The translations under genes and the position numbers were made by a program. DNA of 64,000 bases from Mantamonas sphyraenae (taxonomy: Eukaryota; CRuMs; Mantamonadidae), in the NCBI GenBank assembly GCA_026936335.1, contig JAPMXV010000029.1, positions 558,001-622,000 of the forward strand, written 5' to 3'. Positions within the stretch are counted from its first letter, which is position 1. Every line of letters starts with the position of its first letter. The notes under the pieces were generated by a model. The model ran no database searches and was not told where the DNA came from. It saw nothing but the letters and a program-made list of their open reading frames with translations. Below, piece by piece: positions 30,133 to 41,925 of the stretch.

Positions 30133-33100
30133 ATGCAGGAGGAGCTGGCTGAGCTGCTGGCAGAGTTCAACGGACCGCGGCTGCGCTCAGGGAGGCGGAA
30201 GGAGATTGGAGACATACTGGACGAGTTCCGTGGCAGCAAGGATGCAGTGAGCCAGAGTCTGTCCTTGCTAAGCGATTCGGAGGACGAACTGGTGCAATGG
30301 TTCGCTTTGGACACGCTGGAACACCAGGTTGCCAGCAACCAGACACTACGGGACGAGGAAATCCAGGATATCTTGGAGCGGGTCATGGATGACCTGCTGA
30401 ACAGTGTATGTGTGAACAGACCCCCCCAGCACTGTGCGCAAGCGTGCCTGCACACGGGCTGTGGGGCACCGTCTCCCGCGCGCGCCAGATCACACGCACT
30501 CACGCTTTCAACCCGCCTCACGCTGCACAGAGCTACACCAGCATGGTGTTCACCAAAATGGTCTCACTGGCGGTGTTTATTGGCAAGCTGCAGTGGCCGG
30601 AGAAAATGCCCGGGTACCTGCAGGGGATCCTGTCGCTGCTTGACGTGCGTTGCGAAGCGTTGACGGATTTCTTGGCGCGCGACACAGGCACCCACGCATC
30701 TCTTTCCCTCTCTTTCCTCTCACTCACTCAATCACACACGCGTATCCCCACAGGAGGACGAGAGTACACTGGTGGGATTGCATATGCTCAAGGCCACCGT
30801 GGAGGAATTTGGGTCGCAACGCGAAGACGTGGACGCCGGGCAGCTGGCACTTCTTCGCAGCGAGTTTGAAGGCAATCTGAAGGATGTGGTAGGGTCTCTG
30901 TGCGCCCTGTTGCAGAGCGTGTACATAGAGTGTGCGTACGCACGGGATGCAAGGGGCAGGCATCACGAGCCGTCCGTGGACGAGGAGTCGTGCATCACTT
31001 ACGTGACAGCAGACCATCTGGACGCTAGTGAGCTGGAATATCTGATCGAAATCGACGACGATGCCACTTCGGTGGCTACTCTCTGCTTGGAGAGCCTCAT
31101 GGCCCTGTTTGCATGGTTTTCGCCCGTGCAACTGGTGACACCGAGGTTGCTGGACTTGCTGTTCAAGCTGATGCTGCTGCAGGAACACCCATTGTCGGTG
31201 GAGCATTCCGCACCGCGAACGAAATGCTGAGCAAGAATTACATGCCGCAGGAGTTTTACGAGTTTGTGACGCAGGTGTTTGACCAGGTGTGCCTCTTGTT
31301 GTCGTTGTTGCTCGATGACGAACGGCTACAGCACACAGAGGACAGCTATCTGGAGAACTTCACCAACTTTGTGTCGCTGTTTGTGAGCAACCACCTGCAT
31401 CGCATCCAGAACAACGACGAACTGCCCATCGGACGCTTCCTGGAGTTGTTCTTCACGTACACCTTCAACCAGCCGGCGTTGGACGACTTTGTGACGTGCA
31501 TGGGCGCATGGCGCGACTTTTTGCAATTTCTACACCTGCGGCAGGAGAAGCTGGTGGCTGCGGTGGCGCGTGGGCAAGACGACTCGCTGGGAGGGGCGCA
31601 CGGCGACCAGAGCGAGGTGGATCGGATCTACGACCGCTACGAAGACGGGTTGGACCAACTCATCGACGTGGTCCTGGCCAAGGTGCAGTTCAGCGAGGCA
31701 GAGGCCGGAGTGTTAGAGGAGCTGCTAGAGTCTGGAGAGCTGGAGGAGCTGTACGACGTGTGTGCCGAGGTGCTTCTGGATTTGGCGCAGCTGCATCCGG
31801 CTCGAGTGATGGAAAAGGTGGGTGCACAGCTGGACGATGAGATGAAGACGATGGCAAAAGTCGACGGGGTGACCAGCCACACGGAGGTGCTGTACGACAC
31901 CGCGTTTGGGGTGCGTGTGTGTGGCGGATTGGCGGTGCACATCATGGAGGAGCCGTTCCTGGACCAGTTTGAGGCGGTGTACTCGCTGCTGATGGATATG
32001 ATGGACATGGTGCGCTTTTGCATGGATGAGGTGGAGGAGGAAGCGGTGGCGCGTCTGTGTGCAGAGACGCTGGGCACTTTGCGAGCTTTTCACGTGTGGA
32101 TGGTCAGCTACGAGACGTTGACACGTCCTGTGGACGACGAGGCGGGCGAGGAGGCTGTATTGGACGCTGAACAGTTTGACGACATGATGCAGTCGATGAC
32201 AGAGGTATGCTTCCGCCTGGTGGAGGGGGGAGGGGAGGGGAGTGTGGTCAGCGTGGCCGCGGCTCAACTGTTGGCCACCTTGGCCAAGCAGGTGCGTCCC
32301 ATGTGCTTGTTGGACATGCTGGTGGAGTTTGTGGAGGAGTCCAGCGTGCGTGACCTGTCTGCAGATATCAACAGTGAGACCCGTCGTCTGGTGTACGTGA
32401 GCGTGGCCCATGCGCTGATGCAGCCGTATCACAACGCAAGCGAGGAGCAGCAGCTGTGGGAAGATCGGCGGGAAGTGCTGCATGTTGTGTTTGGATCGCT
32501 GGTGGACCAGGTGCAAGAGGCGGAAACGCCCGAGTGGCTGGGTGTGTTGAGTGCGGTCACGCGGGAGATGTGGGACGGGAACAAGAACGGCAAGGAGATG
32601 TGGTACGGGTGCGTGAAGAAGCTGCTACCGGTGGCAATGAGTTTGTTTCGCTCGAGCGTCGATGATCCGCCCATGCTGTTTGCCGTGGTGGAGTGTGTTG
32701 CGGTGCTGTTCGAGTCGATGAGTGCGTTGCTGCCAACGGAGCAGGTGGAGATGACAGTGCGCACGTTTCTCGGAGTGTTTCACGACGACGCGATGAACAA
32801 GGTGTATACGGCGTCGGACAACACGAGTGTGGGTGTGGTGAGCACCTTTCTCAGCATGCTGCGGTCGCTGGTGCACTTGGGTACGTTTACGACGTCGACC
32901 GTGAGTCTGCTGTCGGATCGGCTGCTGCCCATGCTGTACGAGGACACTCTGACGCAGGCAGTGAGCCTGGAGTTGTACTCTCTGGTGTACACGCTGGTGC
33001 TGGAGCAGTGGCAAGTGTTGCACGGGGAGGAGGAAGTGTTGGTCGAGCTGCTGGGCGCGCTGATGCACCCGTTGGCACACAGTGACATTGAGCCGCTGCG

Positions 33101-33458
33101 TTGTTGCATCCATTGGATGGAGGAGCTCAACAGAAAACGGCGATTGTTTGACTCGGAGGTGTTCAAGGACCGGATTGCGTATCGGTTGCTGAGGGAGCTG
33201 ATGGTGGTGCTTCTGAAAAAGACACACAATCTGCTGCGGGAGGAAATCATCAATATGGTGTACAACGTGGCGTGCGTGGACTTTGAGTGGTTCTACACCG
33301 ACTTCATCCCGGATCTGGTGCTCGGGACGCTTGCGATGCCGGACGAGACTGGCGAGTGGTTGATGGACTCGCTGGGCGAGAACACAGACTCTCCCACGTT
33401 TTGCGCACACATCAACGACATGGTGATCAATTATCAGGCTGTGATGCGTGGTATGTGA
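30133..33458 (+). CDS. XPO6: Exportin-6 (importin-beta family), one apparent frameshift
   Basis: A nuclear export receptor; animal XPO6 exports actin-profilin. Exons 30133-30405, 30531-30644, then from 30754. Matches to human XPO6 run the full length: RKEIGDILDEF near the start, GLHMLKATVEEF, NEMLSKNYMPQEF, LFVSNHLHRIQNNDELPIG and, near the end, RRLFDSEVF...HNLLREEIINMVYNVA. The frame changes once: it is read with codons starting at 30754 up to about 31188, then one base earlier from about 31190 to the TGA at 33456-33458. No intron fits. Adding one base in the CCC at 31188-31190 would repair it. Otherwise the gene is complete and well conserved, so it is unlikely to be a pseudogene. The last 32 bases overlap the end of the ADAT2 coding sequence on the other strand. 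Confidence 0.88.
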
Positions 33459-34286
33459 CGGAGGTGGAGGTGCGCGGGTTGCCTTCCTCGTAAAACGCTT
33501 GCAGCAATTCGATGGCCTCCGTTTCGAAGAGGCCCTTGCGCACCGTGTAGCCGCATTCAATGCCTTGATCACAGACACACAGGTAGCCCTGCTCTGCCCG
33601 GTCCTTCTTGGCGCTCTGTGGCGAGGTTTTGTGGTTTTCGTTTCGACACTTCTCTGTGTGCACGTCGAGAACACCTCCACTGCCGCCGAAGCGTGGGTTG
33701 CTGCACCCGTACACGACATGACCGATGCCTGGGGAGGGAATGGATGGAGGTGTGTGAGCGGCGAGGTTCCTTCTGGGACGCGGAAGGCTGAGATGACGAG
33801 ACGGGACGTACGCATGAGCCACAAAGCTCCTGAACACATGATGCAAGGCTCGACTGTAACGTATAGGGTGCACTCTTGCATGAAAGCCGTTGTGTCTTGG
33901 ATTCCGTTGCTTGCACAGTGTGCCAACACCTTGTCGATGGCCTCAAACTCTGCGTGGCGCGTGGCCTGGTCGTTCGTCGGTGTGTCAGCACCCCGCCCTT
34001 CCTTCCATGTCCATCTCTCTCCTTCGTGCATAGGGTGCCATGTCTCCTTGCTTGCATCACTCACGTTGCGTTTGATGTTGGTGCGGTTTGATCCTGTGGC
34101 CACCACGAGGTTTGTGGGCGTGTGGACGATCACACAGCCGACGGGCACCTCTTCCAGCGCCAGTGCTTCTTTGCCTTCCTCCAGTGCCATTGCCATGTAT
34201 GTGACGTCTAGCTCGGACCATTTGACGTCCGAGGGAGACTCCATGTCCGAAGAGGAAGAGGAGGATGAGGAGCTTTCTGTTTGCAT
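33427..34286 (-). CDS. ADAT2: ADAT2, tRNA adenosine-34 deaminase catalytic subunit
   Basis: Converts adenosine 34 to inosine in tRNA anticodons, as a heterodimer with ADAT3. Exons 34065-34286, 33812-33965 and 33728-33427 join in phase to 225 aa. The cytidine/deoxycytidylate deaminase zinc site is intact: HAEFEAI (His ligand and catalytic Glu) and EPCIMCSGAL (two Cys ligands). After the second join the sequence reads LMRIGHVVYGCSNPRFGG, matching human ADAT2 (VVYGCxNxRFGG) closely. The N-terminal poly-Ser/acidic 25 residues are not conserved, so the second Met (MESPSD) could be the start. The tail of about 35 residues after the conserved YTVRKGLFETEAIELLQAFY runs antisense to the end of XPO6. 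Confidence 0.92.
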
Positions 34287-34430
34287 CTGGGATGGGGTTG
34301 TCGCAGACGGCGCGACAGCAAGAGCAAGGGCTCAAGAAGGTGGGACAGAAGGGGAAGGGAAGCACGTTGTCATGTGTGGGTCATGTGTGGGTCATGTGTG
34401 GGTGGGGAGAACAGCGTCGGTTTGTTTCGA

Positions 34431-36075
34431 TCAGGCGGCGGCGCACTGGACGGTGTGGCCGCGCATCTCGTCGTCCTCGTCATAGGCGTTGGAGGAAGAG
34501 GAGCTCTGGGACTGGGTCTGCGGGTCGTAGTCAACGTACTCGACCTCGTCGATGTCCACATCATGGTTTTCCAGGGGAGGAGGGACGTACTCAGGGATGT
34601 CCTGGTGGAGCAGACCAGCAAGCTGGGCCTGCTCGTCGGAGCTCAGCGAACCGGGCTCAGGGAACTCCACATCGAACTTGATAAACAGGTTGCCGTGCAT
34701 GTCACGGCGGCCGTTGATGGGCATGCCCTTGCCGAGGACGGTCTTGACATCCCCCGGCTTGATCATCTCGCCTTCCTGCGACTTGACGACGATGTAGGAG
34801 CCATCGAGGTGTTGCACGTTGAACTTGAAGCCCGTGAGAGCCTCGGTCAGCGTAATCTTCTGCTCCATGATGAGGTGGTCCTTCTGGCGCACAAAGGTTT
34901 CGTGCTCCTTCTGCTGGATGATCACCACGACGTCTCCCGGATCGGCCTCGGGATGGCGGTCGGCCTCGCCCTCAAACTTGATGCGAGAGCCATCACGGGC
35001 ACCTGGCTTGACGTTGACGGTGAGCACCTTGCGCTCGGGCACCAGCTTCTTGCCCATGCAGCTCTGGCACTTCTTGCTCTCGTCGACAATCTCACCGGTT
35101 GCGTTACAGGTCTCGCAACGCACCTGGTACTGAGTGTACGAAAACTGACCCTGACGCTGGGTGACAATCTTGATGCCCTGGCCCTGGCACTCGTCGCAGG
35201 TCTGGATGGCCGACGAGTCCGAGGCGCCGACGCCGTTGCACTCTTCGCAGATGGAGTCGCGGTTCACGGCAATCTTCTTGGTGGTGCCCTTGTACAGGTC
35301 CTCCAGCTTGACGCCAAGCGTGTGTCCCATGTCGCGTGTGCGCGGGCGGCGCGAGCGTCCGCCTCCGCCTCCGCCTCCGCCAAAGCCGAACATCTCGAAA
35401 ATGCTGGCCATGTCCTGAGGACCTCCGCCACCGCCCTGCTCCAGGCCGGCCTTGCCGTACTTGTCGTACACGTTGCGTGTCTCCGGGTCGCTCAACACCT
35501 CATACGCGTGCTGGATCTCCTTGAACTGGGGTGCGGGTGAGCGGCGTGCAAAAAAGGGGCCCGAAGGAAGATGTGTGAGTGCGCAATTCCCCCGGTCGCA
35601 CTGTTCGTCGCGCACAGTTCCCTCCTTACCTTTTCAGCAGCCTCGGGCGACGGGTTCTTGTCCGGGTGGTACTTGAGGGCCAACTTGTGGAAAGCCTGTG
35701 TGCACACGAGTGGCGTGGGGCCAGTGCGGGTCAGCGTTGTGCCGCGTGCGGAGTTGCAGCGCAAGGGCCAAAAGGCGGAAAGCGGAAACGGACTGCCACG
35801 GGGAGCGACCACGGGCGTAGACAGGCACACACACACACACCACACGATCCATACGTGCCAGGGCCCATGTGTGCGGCGCATGTGCATTACAGACAAGGCC
35901 TGCACCACTCCGCGATCGCTCGCTGGAACGAGGGCCCGGGAGCCGAGAGGCGGCTCTTGGCCTTTGTTTGCATTTTGGCCGGCCACGGAAAACGGCGTAC
36001 CTTCTTCAGCTTGTTCTGCGCCACCGTGGGCTCAACCTCCAGAAGATCGTAGTATTCAGTCTCCTTCACCGACAT
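34431..36075 (-). CDS. Type I (DNAJA) HSP40 co-chaperone, probably farnesylated
   Basis: Stimulates Hsp70 ATPase and delivers substrates. Exons 36001-36075, 35630-35695 and 34431-35525 give 411 aa. The J domain is split over all three exons, with HPD in ALKYHPDKN. It is followed by a Gly/Phe-rich stretch ([12 protein letters not shown]), the zinc-finger domain with four CxxCxGxG-type repeats ([32 protein letters not shown]), the C-terminal substrate-binding domains, and the terminal CAAA, a CaaX box like that of DNAJA1/Ydj1. The J-domain order and length fit the DNAJA1/2/4 group; orthology within it is not resolved. The start faces PRMT5 at 36183 across 107 bp. Confidence 0.94.
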
Positions 36076-36182
36076 GCTCGATTTTCCTGAAAGGGAATGT
36101 GTGTTTTGTGTGGTTTCGTTTGGGGTGTCTGAAACCGCGGAGCAGGAGCGGCTGCGGCCCCACACGAACCGCCTCGTCCACG

Positions 36183-38265
36183 ATGTCCTCGAGCTCTTCG
36201 TACGGATCCAACAATGACCATCTGATGATTGGTGTCGACCTGCCGGCACCCACCAAGTTGGAGGACGAGCTGCAGTCTGCGCGTCGCGAAGGCTTCGACT
36301 TTGTGTGTGCCCCGCTGGTCCATCCGCGTTACCATCGCACCGTTGTGGGCAAGCACGCCGTGGTGCGTGACGAGCCCTTTACGCGCTCCGACCTCATTAT
36401 GGACTCCAACAGCTGGTCCTGCGTGTACGGCAAGACCAGCGAGTGGCTCCAGCTGGACTCCCCCTACACCCCCGTACGACGCAACGCAGAGGAGGTACGT
36501 CTGCATGCACCTTTCCCCATGCCTCCACACACAGTTGCTCTCCCATTGGTGCCGTGTCTGTCTCGACAGCGTTGACCTGTGGCTCCCGCGTGCGCCAAAG
36601 GGAGCCCACGCATGCGTCGCCGGACTGGCCAGCCACGCAGCCCGCTCACACGGAAGGCCACGTTGCACTCCACTCGCTTTGCCAACAGGTGTTCAAGCAG
36701 GAGGTTGCATGGGCGTCCCATCTGTCGCTGACGTCTTTGATCACACCGACGCCCGGATACGCGGCGTCGAACTACGCACGGCTGTGCAACAGCCTGTTGT
36801 CTTCGGCCAGCTACCTCACCTTCCTGGTGACCATTCCTCTGAGTGCACCCACGACTGCAGACGATGCCCAGTATGAGGCCAAGAACATGTCTGCAGAGGA
36901 GCAGGAACAGCTGGAGGTGCAGCGTGACCCGTGGCAGTGGTGGAACAATCTGCGCACCCAGTGCGAACACAACGCAGGCCTGGGCGTGGCCCTGAAGCTC
37001 ACGGCCGACCTGCCGCCGCGCCAGGAGTTGGAGCGTTGGTACGGTGAGCCCGTGAAGCTTGTCATTGTGCCCATGGACATCTTTCTGACCAACCGCAACG
37101 GCTACCCCGTGCTGAGCAAGAAACACCAGACCCTGGTGCTAAACCTCTTCCGCTACAACGTCCAGTTTGTGCTCAGCGGCGTGCCCCAGCACTCGGCCGG
37201 CGTCACCCCGTACCAGCAGTACCTTTCCTTCCTGTACGACAAGCTGCCGCCCCTCAGCGACCAGGAGGCCTTTGAGGAGCCCTACCACGACTACCTGCAG
37301 ATGCCCCTGCAGCCCCTCATGGACAACCTCGAGTCGCAAACCTACGAGACGTTTGAGAAGGATCCGGTCAAGTATGCGCAGTACGAGGAGGCGTGTACCA
37401 GGCACTCCTGCAGAGGCACACGCGGGACCAGGATGTGGTGCTTATGGTGGTGGGTGCTGGCCGTGGTCCGCTCGTGCGTGCGTCACTGCGTGCAGCCAAG
37501 CGGGCCAACCATGACCGTCTGACGGTGTGGGCCGTGGAGAAGAACCCCAACGCCATTGTCACGCTCCGCAACATGAAGGCCTCTCTGGGCTGGGGCGACA
37601 AGGTGACCATTGTGGCCAGCGACATGCGTGAGTGGGATGCCCCCTGCAAGGCAGACATCCTTGTCAGCGAACTGCTGGGTTCGTGGGGTGACAACGAGCT
37701 GTCGCCCGAGTGTCTGGACGGCGCTCAGTCCTTCCTCAAGAAGGATGGCATCAGCATCCCGTGCGATTACACCTCGTACTTGGCACCCATGAGTTCATCG
37801 AAGCTGTACAACGAATGCAAGCTGCACAACGAGCGCAAGCACTTTGAGACGCCGTACGTGGTCAAGTTCCACAACGCCGACGTGTTGGCCGAACCTCAGG
37901 CGTGCTTTACGTTTGAGCATCCCAACTGGAGCGAAGTGATTGACAACACCCGCTACGCCAGCTTCGAGTTTACGGTGGACAAGGCCTCCACAATCCATGG
38001 CTTTGCCGGATACTTTGAGTCCACCCTGTTTGACGACGTCATTATCAGCATCCTGCCGCGCACGTTTAGCACAGGCATGTTTTCCTGGTTTCCCCTCTTT
38101 ATTCCCATCGAGGAGCCAGTGTATGTGGAGAAGGGAGGCAAGGTGGAAGTGCACGTCTGGCGCTGCGTCACCTCGAAAAAGGTGTGGTACGAGTGGAGCA
38201 TGACCAAACCCCAGGTCACACGCATCCACAACCCCAACGGTCGTTCGTACTGGATTGGATTGTGA
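36183..38265 (+). CDS. PRMT5: PRMT5 protein arginine methyltransferase, one apparent frameshift
   Basis: Type II enzyme making symmetric dimethylarginine on Sm proteins and histones. Exons 36183-36494 and 36689 onward. The TIM-barrel domain ([18 protein letters not shown] start), SAM motif [14 protein letters not shown], double-Glu loop [19 protein letters not shown] and beta-barrel dimer domain to [14 protein letters not shown]-like end are all present. The Phe in [10 protein letters not shown], which sets symmetric methylation in animal PRMT5, is kept. One base is missing: codons run to GCG 37391-37393 in one frame, and resume with TAC 37396-37398 in another, leaving only TG between; a single extra base would restore the conserved EEA-x-YQALL. 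No intron fits. The remainder is strongly conserved, so an assembly error is more likely than a pseudogene. Confidence 0.9.
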
Positions 38266-38362
38266 GTTAGCTGTGTTGCACATCAACCGTTCAATGAAGA
38301 ACAGCCAACCCTGCGCGACTTCCGCCACCGTTTCTGTTCACCCCCGTTTTTCCCCACACAAA

Positions 38363-39541
38363 ATGGCACAGCAGGCTTCGCGCTCGATTTTTGTGGGCAA
38401 CATTGCACACGAAGCCAGCGAGGAGATGTTGGTGGAGTTGTTGAGCGAGGTGGGCACGGTGGTGAAGTTTCACATCCCCAGGGACAAGAAAACGGGCGAG
38501 CGACGAGGGTACGGCTTTTGCCACTACGTGGATGTACAGACGGCGCAGAGTGCTGTGCGCAATCTCAACGGGCGCGACTTTATGGGCCGCTCGCTGACGG
38601 TGAACTTTGCCCAGTCGGAGATGAGTTCGGGCAGCGGCTTGGCGTCGTCGGGCAACGACATGGCCTTGGGTAGGTGACGTGGGAGGCGCCAAGGGCACAG
38701 AGCACATGCAAATGGGGTACACGCACGCGTAGGATGCGTGTGCGTATGTGTGACCCACTGTGCTGGCGCAAGAAGGGCCCGAGAACGCACGAGAGCATGC
38801 TGACACAACCGGCGGCGCGTGCACACACACAGAGGGAGCCCCGTTGCAACCAAACACACCCATGTACCGTCCACCGAGTCTGGAGGTAAGTGTGCGGAAA
38901 GGGTTTGGGAGCTGGAGAAAGAGAGCGTGCGGCTGTGGGACGCAGGGAAGCGATGGCGCGAGAGGGCCGCGGCATGGTTCACGGCTGACACATGCGGAGG
39001 AATGGCCATCCGTACCGTCTTCGTACCACAGGCGGCGATCCAACCAATGGACCAGATTTCGATGCAGACCGGCGCCATGTCGGAGACACAGATGAAGGAG
39101 GTGCTTGCAGACATGAAAGGGATGATCGAAACCAACCCGGACGACGCACGACAGCTGCTGATTAACAACCCGCAGCTTGCTGTGTCACTGTTCAACGCAC
39201 AGATGAGCTTGGGTTTGGTGAACACCCTGCCCCAATCCTTCCAGGAACACATGAGCGAGCAGCAGAACGACGACGGCACAACAAGCACGAGCTCGAGCAG
39301 CAGCTCGGGGTCAGGTGGTCAGAGCAACTCGAGCATGGATGTGGAAGGAGCTGGTGGAGAGCAACAGATTCAGGAGCAGAACAAGCAAGAACAGATGATG
39401 GCAAACATGGGCATGGATGCAGGCAACGACACACAGAGTGCCATTCAGGCCGTGCTGTCGCTCACACCGGAGCAGGTGGATGCGCTTGCACCTGAGTACA
39501 GGGAGCAAGTGCTTGCACTGCGTGCGCAAATGGGCATGTGA
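38363..39541 (+). CDS. CSTF2: CSTF2/CstF-64 mRNA 3'-end cleavage factor
   Basis: Subunit of the cleavage stimulation factor that binds the GU-rich element downstream of the poly(A) site. Exons 38363-38669, 38833-38885 and 39032-39541, 289 aa. An N-terminal RRM has RNP2 SIFVGNIAHEA and RNP1 RRGYGFCHY, with the CstF-type continuation NLNGRDFMGRSLTVN. The hinge region (QLLINNPQLAVSLFNAQMSLG) that binds CstF-77 or symplekin follows, and the C-terminal helix bundle AVLSLTPEQVDALAPEYREQ matches the Pcf11-binding domain. The long Pro/Gly and MEARA-repeat region of animal CstF-64 is absent, as in many protists. Confidence 0.93.
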
Positions 39542-39639
39542 GGAGGTGATGGGGATTGAGGACGGACAATGCATGATGGTTCCCGAACTTTGGTTCCCCG
39601 AACTGAACTCTCTGTACACACACCACTGCCCAACTCTCA

Positions 39640-41925
39640 TCAAGATGTATCCACGTCACCACGCATGCGAATGGACACAGTTGTTTCGCTCAGCGGGGCG
39701 ATGTCGTCGAGCAGGCGGCCGAGGATGCCGCGGTAGATCTCGGTGGCGTGGCGCATGGTGTTGTACTCTTTGCGCGCGGCAGCCACCTGCTTGTCTTCAA
39801 ACTTGTGTTGTGCTTGTCGAGTGAGGCCGGCAAACATCGAGTCGGCGACAGAGGCCGAGGATTGAACGACGGCGATTGCGTCGAGGAGCTCGTCGACCAC
39901 GGTTTCAGTCTCAAACCCGCGTGCGGCCCCAGCCAGCTTGGCATACATCTTGAGCAGACGACGTCGTTTCTGTTTGCGAGCCAGGGCCTCCTTCATCTGC
40001 CTCGTGCTGTCGCTATCCTCGCTGCCGTCCACACCTCCCTCGGGATCCACAGTGATGCGTTTGACGTCGTCTTGGTCCACGCTTACCTGCAGTTGGCCGT
40101 CGTCGTGGCCTTCCTCCAACAGCAGTTCTCTACGTGCATCCTCGTTCATGGCACGCACGTCCTCTTCGAGCTTGTCCAGGTGCAAGGCGAGCTCGTCGAG
40201 CATTTCCTCGGTGCTGAGATCGTCGCGGAGCACTATGTTCAGGTAGTTCTGTCTGTGAATGTCGTGCGTGGAGTGATGATGTCCACGCTTGGTGCGCTGC
40301 AACTCGGCACGTGCGCGAGCGCCTCGTCCACGTGGACCGTTGCCGCCTTTTGCGTCAGACTGGATCTCCTCTGCGTCCTCGTGTGCAATTACATCCTCTT
40401 CACTGCTGGAACGTTGCTCTTTGGCTTTTGTGCTTGCTTGGATGCGTGTGTTGTTCGCTTCTGGGTCGCGGAAGGATATGTCGGTGATGAGGATGTCGCT
40501 GGTGCCTTGGGAGCAGACAAAGTAGTGCAAGTTGGTGCCTGTGCTGGAAGGCACCACGCGAATGGTTTTTTCCAAGCTCTCTTCCATGCGCAGGGAGCGG
40601 ATGAGTTTGCGGCCAATTTTGCGTCGGACGTTGTAGGAAAAGACGCCCGCTGACTCGAACGGAAGCAGGGTAGACGACGAAGATGACGATGACGATGATT
40701 TGGAGCTGCTTTCCAGGCGCATGAGATTGTTGGATAAATAGGGGACCTGGAGGAAGGAAACGTCTACGCCTGCATCGAGGCTGCTGCTGCGGTACTCGAC
40801 GACAAGGCGGATTTCGCCGACAGTCATGGATTGGCCCGTGTATGTGTAGGCTGGAGGAACGAGGAGCTGGCCGTGGAGGAGGACCCCAGCATCGCCTTTG
40901 GTTGCACAGCACCGGGCGCCGTCAAAGAGGTCGGCTGGGTCTAGGGCTATGGAGAGGTCTGTGTATGGGGTGATAAAGGTGGTGTTGTCGCCCAGGAGCA
41001 CTTCTGGGTCACGATTGTCGATCCAGAATTGGTAGGAGCGGCGGGAAAGAAAGGCCAGCGGGAAGCCTGTGCGTTCCAGGACCATGAGCAGGCGCACAGC
41101 CACGGTTTGCAACCTGGACGAGTGTGCGTCGCCAGTGCCGAGGAGATACAATTCAATGGGCAGCAGAGACATGTCGATGAGGTCATGATCGAGGGCAAAG
41201 CGGAGAACGCGAAGCAACCGGAGATCAAGGGTGACCAGATCGACAAAGAGGGCAAAGGAGAGATGCCGGGTGACCGGATGGCTGGCTTCAGTAGCCATAT
41301 GCACGAGCCAACTCAGCACGAGCTCACAGTCGGCCTTGGAGAGGGTGTCTGGTAAGGGCAGGTGGCCGTTGACAAACTCGAGGGTCTGAGTGTGGGTACG
41401 TACGTGTGGTGAAGGGTGTGAGTGAGCGTATGTTGGGCATTGCTGTTGTTGTTGTTGTTGTGTGTGTGTGTATGTAAGATGGGAACGCACCTGGGCACGC
41501 TGTTCGCTCTGGTGAAGAAGGATGGCAGGAGTGACCTTTGCTGGACGGCGAGCACGCAACTGACTGCGCATGGACTGGATGCAGGCAATCCACTTGTTGG
41601 TTTTGCGAGAGGACGAATAGGAAGAGGAGTTGCGTGAGCGTGAGGCGGAGGCCGAGTGATAGCGACCCTTGCGTTTAGAGGCGCCTTCGGCAAGGTGGCC
41701 TCCGTGCCAGCGTCGGGCGACTGTTTCTGCTTGCTTCTCCTTCCATTGGAGGGAGCTGCCCAGGCGGTGAGGAGAAGAGCGTGACGAGGCTGAGGCGGTG
41801 GAAGGGCGACTGGAATGGACGCCGTGGGTGTCGTGAAGGAGGGAAAGAGTTCCGATGCTGAGGCTGCTCAGCGAGCGTTTGCCCTGGTTGCCTGACGACG
41901 GGTCTGGCGGAGCAAGGGACTGCAT
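39640..41925 (-). CDS. Orphan protein, about 725 aa, with alpha-solenoid-like and acidic regions
   Basis: I do not recognise this gene. Exons 41491-41925 and 39640-41385, separated by a 105-base intron whose length is a multiple of three, so the frame reads through it; a poly-Gln/CA repeat within marks it as intron. The N-terminus is Ser/Arg-rich and disordered. FVNGHLPLPDTLSKADCELV then LLSWLVHM- and SFALFVDLV-like helices suggest a helical repeat, followed by a beta-rich segment (VGEIRLVVEYRSSSLDAGVD; TNLHYFVCSQGTSDILI). A basic/acidic stretch of 120 residues and a C-terminal helical region (EEMLDELALHLDKLEEDVRA and later) follow. It ends at a TGA at 39640-39642. Long, intact and with a conserved-looking codon pattern, so a real gene. 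Confidence 0.75.
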   Translation of the reverse strand: MQSLAPPDPSSGNQGKRSLSSLSIGTLSLLHDTHGVHSSRPSTASASSRSSPHRLGSSLQWKEKQAETVARRWHGGHLAEGASKRKGRYHSASASRSRNSSSYSSSRKTNKWIACIQSMRSQLRARRPAKVTPAILLHQSEQRAQVRSHLTYTHTQQQQQQQCPTYAHSHPSPHVRTHTQTLEFVNGHLPLPDTLSKADCELVLSWLVHMATEASHPVTRHLSFALFVDLVTLDLRLLRVLRFALDHDLIDMSLLPIELYLLGTGDAHSSRLQTVAVRLLMVLERTGFPLAFLSRRSYQFWIDNRDPEVLLGDNTTFITPYTDLSIALDPADLFDGARCCATKGDAGVLLHGQLLVPPAYTYTGQSMTVGEIRLVVEYRSSSLDAGVDVSFLQVPYLSNNLMRLESSSKSSSSSSSSSTLLPFESAGVFSYNVRRKIGRKLIRSLRMEESLEKTIRVVPSSTGTNLHYFVCSQGTSDILITDISFRDPEANNTRIQASTKAKEQRSSSEEDVIAHEDAEEIQSDAKGGNGPRGRGARARAELQRTKRGHHHSTHDIHRQNYLNIVLRDDLSTEEMLDELALHLDKLEEDVRAMNEDARRELLLEEGHDDGQLQVSVDQDDVKRITVDPEGGVDGSEDSDSTRQMKEALARKQKRRRLLKMYAKLAGAARGFETETVVDELLDAIAVVQSSASVADSMFAGLTRQAQHKFEDKQVAAARKEYNTMRHATEIYRGILGRLLDDIAPLSETTVSIRMRGDVDTS

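Noticed and set aside
33456-33458. XPO6 and PRMT5 considered as pseudogenes because of frame breaks
   Set aside because: Each has only one one-base break, strong conservation on both sides and no stops otherwise.
32625-34286. 553-aa minus-strand frame that would fuse ADAT2 exon 1 to a His/Gln-rich tail
   Set aside because: ADAT2 exons 2 and 3 splice cleanly; the tail is antisense of XPO6.
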